A stretch of 8,032 nucleotides of DNA, from the NCBI GenBank assembly GCA_020345945.1, contig CP070773.1, forward strand, positions 870,069 through 878,100, written 5' to 3'. The notes below the pieces were generated by a model. The model was not told the DNA's origin. It worked only from the letters and a program-made list of their open reading frames with translations, and ran no database searches. This DNA is from Candidatus Bathyarchaeota archaeon. Lineage in GTDB: Archaea; Thermoproteota; Bathyarchaeia; RBG-16-48-13; GCA-020345945. The number at the start of each line of letters is the position of its first letter. Positions within the stretch are counted from its first letter, which is position 1. A program made the position numbers and the translations under genes. Positions 1 to 6,197 of this stretch are shown piece by piece.

Positions 1-2
1 CG

Positions 3-695
3 GCTTGGGCCGATGAGATTGGGAGGTTTGGGAAGCCTGTGATGGTGACCTTTGGTTGTGAGATGAATGGCGACTGGTTTCCTTGGTCTGGGGTGTTCCA
101 AGGAAGAGATGCAACGAGTGAGTTCGGTGATCCGACTATGGCGGATGGACCGGAGAGGTATATCGCTGCGTACCGTCACATCATTGAGCTCTTCAGGAAG
201 AGAGGAGTGGAGAATGTTGCTTGGTTATTCCAGCCTAATTCTAGTTCTCACCCCGAGGAGGACTGGAACTCCATCTCTGCTTACTATCCAGGGAATGAGT
301 ACATCGACTGGGTAGGGGTCAGTCTGTATGGGGCTCAATTTATCCACGAGTCTTGGAATAGTTTCGACGCGTTGATGGATCCAATCTATGAGGAGCTTAC
401 CTCTCTCTTTCCAGATAAGCCGCTTATGCTTGCTGAGTGGGGTGTAGGAGAGTATCCAGAGAAAGGTGATAAGGCAGCTTGGTACAGGGAAGCCTTGTCC
501 AAGCTTCAAACGAAGTATGTTCGGTTTGAGATCGCTATCATTTGGCATGAGAGATGGCAGAATCACGATGGGACTTGGTCGGATCTGCGGGTAGACTCCT
601 CAAATGAAGCGTTGAATGCATATAGGCAGGGTATCGGTTCAAGTTACTTCGTGGGGAAGAGCCGGTATTTTCGGATTCTTAGGCGAATAGCCTGA
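3..695 (+). CDS. GH26 family glycoside hydrolase (5'-truncated by window edge)
   Basis: This is the C-terminal ~231 residues of a glycoside hydrolase family 26 enzyme (family activities: beta-mannanase and related beta-glycanases). The frame is open to the left edge, so the true start and any signal peptide lie outside; the GTG at 39 is internal. The acid/base motif CEMNGDWFPW is at 57-86, with catalytic Glu at 60-62. The conserved WVGVSLYG strand is at about 309-332, and the nucleophile motif MLAEWGVGE has Glu at 435-437. Family members are about 300 residues or more, so roughly the first third is missing. The residue before the acid/base Glu is Cys, whereas His is usual in GH26 mannanases. 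The following + strand genes for a polysaccharide synthase and a deacetylase suggest a role in trimming or releasing an extracellular glycan. The substrate cannot be read from sequence. Stop TGA at 693-695. Confidence 0.87.
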   Translation, partial: AWADEIGRFGKPVMVTFGCEMNGDWFPWSGVFQGRDATSEFGDPTMADGPERYIAAYRHIIELFRKRGVENVAWLFQPNSSSHPEEDWNSISAYYPGNEYIDWVGVSLYGAQFIHESWNSFDALMDPIYEELTSLFPDKPLMLAEWGVGEYPEKGDKAAWYREALSKLQTKYVRFEIAIIWHERWQNHDGTWSDLRVDSSNEALNAYRQGIGSSYFVGKSRYFRILRRIA

Positions 696-932
696 GGCAG
701 GGATTTCTAGCGAAGAAGCCATCCTAATAGGTATCGACAAAACAGGATTAGAAGATTTCAAAAATAAGGTTGGGAAAAAGGAAGAATTGACATAAAGAAG
801 ATAGATCAGCAAAAAGCATATTTGTCTGCTCTTCAGAGGCACTCAGGCTGAAGAATCACCTGGGAGAGAAATAGCTAGTCTATGTCTCGCGTAGCATATT
901 AGATGAGTTCTATTGGACTGTGAGATTCTAAC
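696..932. other. Intergenic gap between GH26 and TackOD1 genes
   Basis: No convincing gene is seen here. It is A/G-rich on the + strand. A 32-codon open stretch in another frame directly follows the GH26 stop but has no good start. No clear hairpin terminator or TATA element stands out, though a weak A/T-rich patch lies near 815-830. The gap of about 250 bases is long enough to hold a promoter for the downstream gene. Confidence 0.4.
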
Positions 933-937
933 GGAGG
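933..937 (+). promoter_or_regulatory. Shine-Dalgarno GGAGG that selects the TTG start at 947
   Basis: GGAGG lies 9 bases before the TTG at 947, an ordinary archaeal spacing. It is only 1 base before an ATG at 939 in another frame, too close to work. The spacing therefore favours the TTG-initiated frame, which is also the one that encodes the recognisable zinc domain. An in-frame stop at 929-931 limits any further upstream extension. Confidence 0.65.
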
Positions 938-946
938 AATGAGTGC

Positions 947-2302
947 TTGTCACTTAGCTCGAAGGATGAGAGGCTACAGCTCTATAAGAGAAGCGAGGTT
1001 CGGCGGTTACTATGTTGGTCCCTCCAAGGACACAGAAGCATTATACCGTCACCCTCAAACGGGGACGCCCCTTTCCCCGAAGTTGCGAAAATTCTCAGAG
1101 CTAACATGGATATCGTTTTATTGCTGGAAGAGATGGCTTCATGCGGTATCTATCTCAGGAGAAGAATCTACTCCAAGCCTGCCTGTTCTAACTGCGGGTC
1201 CATCAATGTCTCGTACAAGTATGTTTGTCCTTTGTGCGGTGGACATGATCTAGATAAAGGGGTAAGGATCGAACATCATGAATGTGGGCACGTGGATTTC
1301 CAAACCCAATTCGAGAAAGGCAGAGAGCTCATCTGCCCTAAATGTGGAAAAGAGCTGAAGCTTCTAGGAACCGATTATCATCGTCTCGAGGGCTTTATTC
1401 TCTGCAACGAATGCAAACGAGAATTCAGCATACCGAAGATCGTTCAAACATGTCTCAGCTGTGGCGTCGAGTGTTCCTTTGAGAAGGCAGACATCAAACC
1501 CATCTTCGGTTACATCCTGAACGAGAACCTAAACAGTGAAATCATCTCTTACTGCTCTATAGAGCCTCCGATAGTCGAGTTCCTCGAGACCCACGGATAT
1601 GAAGTAGAAGCCCCTGGAAAATTGGGGGGAGAGTCTGGGACAGACCACCTCTTTGACATAGTCGCTACACAGGGTGAGCGGGCTATAGTATTCACGTTGG
1701 CTAATGGATCATCAGAGACAGACGAAGATTTTGCCATAAACCTCCTTGGAAGATTCTCTGATGTGCATGCAGATCGGGCAGTATTAGTCTCTACGCCTCG
1801 CCTCTCCAATACTGCTAAGAGACTTCTGGAATTCTATGGTATTGAACATGTCGAGGGGGAGACGAAGGAAGAAATCGTTGAGAGACTCTCCGCGGTCTTT
1901 GGAAAGTCAAGCAAACCTACATCTATTAGGGGAGACTCGGACTCCTTAGGGCAACGGGAGAAGAGGATTGAGATTGAGCGGGAGAGATTGAGCGATCTGT
2001 TATCTCGAATCGACATGTCCCTCAGTGAAGAGTCTGATCGAGAGATGACAGAACCAGTGGTACGGAAGAAGTCACGACGTAGAAAAACAGCTTCGAAGAC
2101 TCAAGACCTCGAGGGAGTGAGAAGGCTTGGGAACGTTAGGGAACTACTCCGCATAATGCTGTCTGTAATCGAGGAGACAGAACCCGCAGTTCAAGATCGC
2201 ACCAGCTCGGAAACAACGGTCTTGCCCCCGGAAGATCTACAAGAGAGCGATCAACGGAAACTAAGGTATCTACGTTCAATAATCAAGCAGATATTAGACT
2301 AG
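947..2302 (+). CDS. TackOD1 multi-zinc domain protein with degenerate REase-like domain and charged tail
   Basis: A 451-residue protein starting at TTG. Residues 1-75 form a helical N-terminus. Residues 80-172 hold paired cysteines C80/C83, C94/C97, H110-H111/C113, C130/C133, C153/C156 and C169/C172. This is the pattern of TackOD1 (Thaumarchaeal output domain 1), a metal-binding output domain known from TACK archaea, often attached to response-regulator receiver domains. No receiver domain is seen here. Residues ~205-316 (motifs GTDHLFDIVA, AVLVSTPRLS, LLEFYGIEH) resemble a restriction-endonuclease-like fold, but the expected ExK position reads VFTLANG, so it looks catalytically dead (inference). 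Residues ~335-365 are a charged likely coiled coil, followed by a basic patch around 373-381 and a final helical segment. No membrane segment is present, so it should be cytosolic. It lies 155 bases before the GT2 synthase gene, which suggests a regulatory or scaffolding role in polysaccharide synthesis. Confidence 0.85.
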   Translation: MSLSSKDERLQLYKRSEVRRLLCWSLQGHRSIIPSPSNGDAPFPEVAKILRANMDIVLLLEEMASCGIYLRRRIYSKPACSNCGSINVSYKYVCPLCGGHDLDKGVRIEHHECGHVDFQTQFEKGRELICPKCGKELKLLGTDYHRLEGFILCNECKREFSIPKIVQTCLSCGVECSFEKADIKPIFGYILNENLNSEIISYCSIEPPIVEFLETHGYEVEAPGKLGGESGTDHLFDIVATQGERAIVFTLANGSSETDEDFAINLLGRFSDVHADRAVLVSTPRLSNTAKRLLEFYGIEHVEGETKEEIVERLSAVFGKSSKPTSIRGDSDSLGQREKRIEIERERLSDLLSRIDMSLSEESDREMTEPVVRKKSRRRKTASKTQDLEGVRRLGNVRELLRIMLSVIEETEPAVQDRTSSETTVLPPEDLQESDQRKLRYLRSIIKQILD

Positions 2303-2368
2303 AGGATTAGAATATGCTCGGACTGATGCAATGCTGTATTGTTAGTCTGTCGCCTAGAACATGTTTAG

Positions 2369-2434
2369 CCTCAAGATACGTTGAGGGATATTGAAACTCT
2401 CAACTCGATACTCGTCGAACGGATCTGAAATCCG
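2369..2434 (+). promoter_or_regulatory. Leader with two small hairpins upstream of the GT2 gene
   Basis: Two perfect inverted repeats lie in the 155-base gap before the synthase gene. CCTCAA (2369-2374) pairs with TTGAGG (2381-2386) over a 6-base loop. CGGAT (2420-2424) pairs with ATCCG (2430-2434) over a 5-base loop. The second ends 23 bases before the ATG. They could be RNA leader structure or protein-binding sites, but short repeats like these also arise by chance. Confidence 0.25.
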
Positions 2435-2457
2435 GAAAATGATGAAGAGTGTAGAGT

Positions 2458-3879
2458 ATGGGATCTAAGAAGGGAATAGCAGTCGATAGAGGGAGAGAAC
2501 GATTAGGTATCTGGATTACCTTTGTCCTATCCCTCGGTTTCTGCCTTGGGGTAATATTCGCGGTGCACCGCTTTCTAGAGCCATTCTTCCGGGTTTACAA
2601 TCCAGTAGTTTTGAGTGGAGTCGGTTCTTCCCCTAGCTTTCTGACTCTTCTTCTTGTGGATGTGTTGAGAGCTGGTCCTCTGTCATGGTATCTCTTCGCG
2701 ACCTTCTTTCTGATAGTCTTCTTGAATGAGTTGTCGTATGCTCCTTTGGGGATATTTCATCAGTATCTCCAAAAAAAGCGCGAGTTCTTTATAGATGATT
2801 GGAAGAGCATTCCAGAGGTTTCCATAATTATCCCTGCATATAATGAGGAGAAGGTTATCGAAGACACGGTTCGTACTCTCCTAGAAGTAGACTATCCGAA
2901 GAAAGAGATCATCGTAGTGAATGACGGAAGTACTGATAACACGGTGTCAGTCTTGACGCCTTACGCCCTTGACGGCAGGATTCGGTTGATTACTCGACCG
3001 AATGGAGGTAAAGCTGCAGCCCTTAACCTTGGGGTAAGCGTATCCCGAGGGGAGATATTGGTGACGATAGACGCCGATGGGGCTATCGAGAGGAGATCGG
3101 TCTCCAGAATGGTCGCCAACTTTCGAGACCCAAACGTGATCGCGGTTGCAGGTAATGTTAAGGTAGGAAACCGAGTGAATATTCTGACTAAACTGCAGGC
3201 TGTAGAGTATCTGCACGGTCTCAATCTTCGAAGACGCGCTTTCGATCTACTCCAAGCGGTGGATGTCCTACCAGGTGCACTTGCAAGCTTCCGAAAGACA
3301 GCGTTAGGGCTGATCGGTTCTTACGATAAAAGTACGGTCACGGAAGACACCGACCAGACCTTGAAACTTGTGAAGACCCAAAAACCTATACTGTATGAGC
3401 CTGACGCTGTGGTTCATACCGAAGCACCCGAGGACATGGGAAGCCTATTGAGGCAAAGGAGGAGATGGTATGGGGGTACGTTCCAGGTTCTCATGAAACA
3501 CAGTGCCAATTGGTGGAAATACGGAACTTTCAGTCTTATCGGCTATCCTTACATGATAACAAGCCTCGTAGTAGCGCCAATGATCGAGATGATTACCGTT
3601 CTTCTAATGACTGCCTACATATTGTTGGGAAGGGTGGAAGGAGTTGCTGTTGCTATCGCACTTCTCTTTATATTGGACCTCGCACTCTCCGCTCTCGCGA
3701 TCTATCTCGACAAGGATGACTGGGGGTTATTGCTCTATGTTCCTCTATATACGTTGATATACCGTCATGTGCTCAACGCTTTTCGATTAGCGACATACTG
3801 GGACCTTATAATGGGGAAAACAGGATGGTTCAGATCAGCAAGATATGGCAAACTGGGAGAGAAGATAGAAGTTAGGTAA
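2458..3879 (+). CDS. Membrane-bound processive family 2 glycosyltransferase (polysaccharide synthase)
   Basis: A 473-residue synthase of the cellulose/poly-GlcNAc/hyaluronan synthase type, expected to polymerise nucleotide sugars at the inner membrane face and move the chain across. The N-terminus has two membrane segments (about 17-40 and 74-100). The GT-A domain follows: SIIIPAYNE (122-130), the NDGS Asp at D156, GGKAAALN (183-190), DADG (205-208), the catalytic-base motif TED (295-297), and the processivity motif QRRRW (333-337). C-terminal hydrophobic segments lie at about 358-391, 395-416 and 423-440. All catalytic motifs are intact. ATG 2458 is the only sensible start because an in-frame TAG lies at 2452-2454. 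The deacetylase gene follows after 74 bases, so co-transcription is likely. The architecture is closest to PgaC/IcaA-like enzymes, but the sugar polymerised is not readable from sequence. No PilZ domain is seen. Confidence 0.95.
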   Translation: MGSKKGIAVDRGRERLGIWITFVLSLGFCLGVIFAVHRFLEPFFRVYNPVVLSGVGSSPSFLTLLLVDVLRAGPLSWYLFATFFLIVFLNELSYAPLGIFHQYLQKKREFFIDDWKSIPEVSIIIPAYNEEKVIEDTVRTLLEVDYPKKEIIVVNDGSTDNTVSVLTPYALDGRIRLITRPNGGKAAALNLGVSVSRGEILVTIDADGAIERRSVSRMVANFRDPNVIAVAGNVKVGNRVNILTKLQAVEYLHGLNLRRRAFDLLQAVDVLPGALASFRKTALGLIGSYDKSTVTEDTDQTLKLVKTQKPILYEPDAVVHTEAPEDMGSLLRQRRRWYGGTFQVLMKHSANWWKYGTFSLIGYPYMITSLVVAPMIEMITVLLMTAYILLGRVEGVAVAIALLFILDLALSALAIYLDKDDWGLLLYVPLYTLIYRHVLNAFRLATYWDLIMGKTGWFRSARYGKLGEKIEVR

Positions 3880-3953
3880 ACACTAAGTGGATCAGAATCG
3901 TCTCTTGTCTTCCATTAAGCCTTAAGTAGTCAAATCGGCGAAGGTCCTGTTGT

Positions 3954-4868
3954 ATGTCTGCCAGGGAAAAGATCATCCTTGCAATCTCATGGTCCCTGAT
4001 CGTTATCGTCTTTCTCTTCAGTGTTGTAGGTGGACGTTGGTCACCTTTCGGTCTTTTCCGAGGAAAAGTCTGCATACGCCTTGATGATGTCCAAGATCAT
4101 TGGATGTGGCAGGGACAAATCCTATTGATGGACTATTGCATCTCTCAGAGGGTTGGAATGACCATAGGTATCGTCTCTGGGATAATCGGAGAAGATCAAA
4201 GAGTGACCGACCGTATCGAGTACGGAGTCAATCTGGGCATATTTGAGATCGCGCTTCACGGATGGCTGAACGAGAACTACTCAAGAATGGACTACCCACA
4301 GCAACTGGATCTCATCCAAAGGGGAAAGAACAAGCTAGAGAACGTATTCCCGGATACCACGGTTGTCACTTTCATCCCTCCGATGAACGAGTTCAACGAT
4401 GACACTTTGAGAGCCTGCAAGGAGGCGGGGATCCAATTCATCAGCGGTACAGCTATCCCACAATTTCCCAAGTCAGAGGGTACTCTGAAACATTTCCCTG
4501 AGACGGTACAGACCGCAGATTACTACAGTGGCGGTATAGGATCCAACTGGATACCTTTTTCCTCAGAGAGGATAATCGAGGACATCGAGGATTCGTTAGA
4601 GAAGTACTCGTTCGCTGTTGTTACACTTCATCCCCAACAGTTCTATACTTGGATCGACGGCTCCCCAGAAGTCATTGACACTGAATTGTTTAATGATCTT
4701 GTACGAGTCATAGATTGGATAAAGAACAATACGTCCCCAGTACTGATTCGACAGTTGGGTAGTCCAAGCCGATTCGGGGTAGATAGCAGGACAGTAGTCT
4801 ATATCACTGTTGGATTGTTGTTAATTGCAGGCACAGTGATAATATATCGTAGGAAAAAGTCAGTGTAA
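3954..4868 (+). CDS. Membrane-anchored polysaccharide deacetylase-like protein (NodB/DUF2334-like)
   Basis: A 304-residue protein with one N-terminal membrane segment (about 7-26) and one C-terminal segment (about 281-297) ending in the basic tail RRKKSV. The positive-inside rule puts the middle domain outside the cell. That domain has the order of a NodB-type metal-dependent deacetylase: RLDDVQD (D44, D45), IALHGW (H102), FIPPMNEFNDDTL (141-151) and VVTLHP (H226). The second His of the usual HxxxH zinc motif is Asn here (N106), so the metal site is altered. GAAGGT at 3940-3945 sits about 9 bases before the ATG. It lies 74 bases after the synthase gene on the same strand, so it probably acts on the nascent chain as it leaves the membrane, as PgaB/IcaB do (inference). 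Substrate and activity are unproven, and the Asn substitution leaves open a binding-only role. Confidence 0.82.
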   Translation: MSAREKIILAISWSLIVIVFLFSVVGGRWSPFGLFRGKVCIRLDDVQDHWMWQGQILLMDYCISQRVGMTIGIVSGIIGEDQRVTDRIEYGVNLGIFEIALHGWLNENYSRMDYPQQLDLIQRGKNKLENVFPDTTVVTFIPPMNEFNDDTLRACKEAGIQFISGTAIPQFPKSEGTLKHFPETVQTADYYSGGIGSNWIPFSSERIIEDIEDSLEKYSFAVVTLHPQQFYTWIDGSPEVIDTELFNDLVRVIDWIKNNTSPVLIRQLGSPSRFGVDSRTVVYITVGLLLIAGTVIIYRRKKSV

Positions 4869-4881
4869 AGCCAAATTCATC

Positions 4882-5019
4882 TTAGACTTCCTCTCCAGTG
4901 AGGCCTCTATAGATTCTCCTTTTGACTTCTATCCAGATACATTCCACAGGCCATTGTATGTTGTTGGGGCACAGATGAGATGTCGTCACTTGTATATGTG
5001 GTGTGGAAGGTTTCTCCAT
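4882..5019 (-). pseudogene. Short reading frame, possible frameshifted continuation of the 56-codon gene
   Basis: From ATG at 5019 to TAA at 4882-4884 this frame gives 45 residues. It contains two cysteines, a WPVE-C-IWIEVKRR stretch and an amphipathic-looking end (RIYRGLTGEEV). It overlaps the 56-codon frame in the -1 phase and reads more like ordinary protein than the last codons of that frame. One possibility is a single gene of about 90 codons broken by an indel near 4990-5030, with C-x2-C...C from the first part and C...C from this part forming one metal site. It could equally be a chance reading frame. No homologue is recognised. Confidence 0.25.
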
Positions 5020-5156
5020 TTCTTCGCCCAACGCCAGTTCATTCTCCGCAGCATCTGGCAGTACTCTTGGTTTTTTAAGCTGTGGTTGCAGTCTTTACAG
5101 TTCTTTTGAGTAATCTCCATACTGGTAAGATTGCAGATGTTGCGGCGTGGAGCCAT
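4986..5156 (-). CDS. Small Cys-containing, Trp/Arg-rich protein (56 aa), unrecognised
   Basis: ATG at 5156 (read on the - strand) is preceded by GAGGA at 5166-5170 with a 9-base spacing, a good archaeal ribosome binding site. The 56-residue product has C8, C20-x2-C23, H25 and C33, enough ligands for a small zinc site. It then has a basic aromatic stretch (RRMNWRWAKKW, residues 37-47). An in-frame stop at 5169-5171 closes the frame upstream. It lies 299 bases downstream of hsp20 on the same strand and converges on the deacetylase gene. The family is not recognised. The overlapping -1 frame suggests it may be the front half of a longer, broken gene. A chance reading frame cannot be excluded, but the combination of start site, spacing and CxxC motif favours a real gene. 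Confidence 0.42.
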   Translation of the reverse strand: MAPRRNICNLTSMEITQKNCKDCNHSLKNQEYCQMLRRMNWRWAKKWRNLPHHIYK

Positions 5157-5455
5157 TCTAAGCTTTCCTCAAGCATTAATCTCTGAACGACTGCTCTTTG
5201 ATTTTTCGGGGAGATACCTCTGGACTTGAATATAGTATATGTAGACTTATGGATTCTAGAATATTGTTAGAACCAGAGAGCGTTATTGTTTCGTTGAAAC
5301 TAGTTATGTGATTTTTCTAAGAACAGGATTGTATCGTGGCTGGGACTTAGAGGGTTTTGAAGTTGGTGGTCTTATGATTCTACGTGAGAGTAGAGACATT
5401 ATCCCTAGGAATATCCCAACCTGGGGTGCCATATCAGAAAAAGAGGGGATGAGAG
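5157..5455. other. Intergenic stretch downstream of hsp20
   Basis: Just under 300 bases without a convincing gene on either strand. It is A/T-rich in the middle. It contains a perfect 10-base palindrome ATTCTAGAAT at 5253-5262. A TATA-like tract lies at 5229-5242 and could serve the small - strand gene, about 75 bases before its ATG. Confidence 0.35.
5438..5442 (-). terminator. Candidate oligo-T terminator of hsp20
   Basis: A run of five A on the + strand (five T on the coding strand, read as CTTTTTC) lies 13 bases past the hsp20 stop. Short T-runs just after a stop are the usual archaeal termination signal. No hairpin accompanies it. Confidence 0.35.
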
Positions 5456-5983
5456 CTATTTGATATCGACTTTGTGTCCTTTCGGTTTCGGTGAGGGAGA
5501 CTTCTTCGGTATCTTTACCTCGAGGACTCCATCTTTGAGGGTTGCTTCCGCCTTCTCAGGGATGACCTCTTGGGGGAAAGTCAGACTCTTGAATATCTCT
5601 CGATAGCTTCTCTCCCTTACAATGAATTCCTTTTCTTCTTCTCTTTCAGATTCAGTCTCTGTCTTGCCGGAGATCTCAATGTCGTCCTTCGTAATCGTGA
5701 CCTCTAGCTTATCTTTAGGGATACCTGGGACTTCAGCGTATATTTGGTATTCTTTTCCGGTGTCTATTAGGTCTGCGTAAGCTTCTAGTCTCTGTGTCAC
5801 AATAGGCCATGCTCTTCTCCAAGGTCCGCCCCGCAACCTCAAAGGTCTCCAAGGTCTCATGAAGTCTTTACCTCGGTCCTCTAGGAACTCGTCGAATGCT
5901 TGAGCTAGTTCGCTGGGATACAAACGTTCGATAACTCTCTTCTTGGAGGGTTTGACTTCTCCTTTATTCTCCTCCTCAGGCAT
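5456..5983 (-). CDS. hsp20: Hsp20/alpha-crystallin small heat-shock protein
   Basis: A 175-residue small heat-shock protein, an ATP-independent holdase that forms oligomers and keeps unfolding cytosolic proteins soluble. Residues 1-60 are a variable N-terminal arm rich in charged residues, with an Arg/Pro/Trp-rich patch (about 42-60: RPWRPLRLRGGPWRRAW). The alpha-crystallin domain covers about 68-160. It starts at ADLIDTGKEYQIYAEVPGIPKD in which EVPGIPK is diagnostic, continues through DDIEISGKT, and has the signature GVLEVKIPK at 152-160. The C-terminal tail is Pro/Lys-rich (SPSPKPKGH), and the short VDIK at the end may act as the I/V-x-I/V-like assembly motif. ATG at 5983 follows a TATA-like element and gives a normal-length protein; the leader appears very short, without a strong ribosome binding site. 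The stop TAG lies at 5456-5458. It is divergent from the enolase-superfamily gene. Confidence 0.96.
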   Translation of the reverse strand: MPEEENKGEVKPSKKRVIERLYPSELAQAFDEFLEDRGKDFMRPWRPLRLRGGPWRRAWPIVTQRLEAYADLIDTGKEYQIYAEVPGIPKDKLEVTITKDDIEISGKTETESEREEEKEFIVRERSYREIFKSLTFPQEVIPEKAEATLKDGVLEVKIPKKSPSPKPKGHKVDIK

Positions 5984-6013
5984 AAGATCAACTCAGGAAC
6001 TGTAGGAATATTT

Positions 6014-6028
6014 CCATATTTATGCCTT
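6014..6028 (-). promoter_or_regulatory. TATA-like promoter of hsp20
   Basis: On the - strand this reads AAGGCATAAATATGG, centred about 36 bases before the hsp20 ATG. That would place the transcription start about 10 bases before the ATG, a very short leader. Immediately downstream the GGAA and TTCC arms of GGAAATATTCC (6006-6016) overlap the element's edge and could be an operator. This is a sequence pattern only; no known heat-shock regulator site was matched. Confidence 0.45.
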
Positions 6029-6197
6029 CGTAGTAGATATGTAACTATCTCATCATCGAATGCATGTTACACACGAGTCGAGATGAAGTGGAGAAGCTGA
6101 AAAAATCCCCACAAATGGAAGCAGAACGCTAAGTTGACTTTGGAAGGAGGAAAGATTTCTATTCGATCTCTGCTAGAGTGTTATTGGGTGTATTAGA

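Noticed and set aside
691..789. 32-codon open stretch after GH26 reading as a plausible peptide (IGIDKTGLEDFKNK)
   Set aside because: It has no usable start codon, is bounded by stops, and matches no family known to me; it could be a decayed fragment, but nothing else supports it.
639..842. 67-codon - strand frame across the GH26 stop and following gap
   Set aside because: Low-complexity Ser/Pro/Leu composition and overlap with the GH26 3' end suggest an antisense shadow; no supporting ribosome binding site was identified.
939..1253. ATG-initiated 104-codon frame overlapping the start of the TackOD1 gene
   Set aside because: Its ATG is only 1 base after the GGAGG, too close for initiation. 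The product has no recognisable pattern, while the overlapping TTG frame encodes the zinc-binding domain.
2439..2445. ATGATGA motif resembling the C box of a C/D guide RNA
   Set aside because: No matching set of D, C' and D' boxes at the required spacing was found around it.
5071..5076. T6 tract as terminator of the deacetylase gene
   Set aside because: It lies about 200 bases past the stop and inside the opposite-strand small gene, where it is simply Leu/Lys codons on the other strand.
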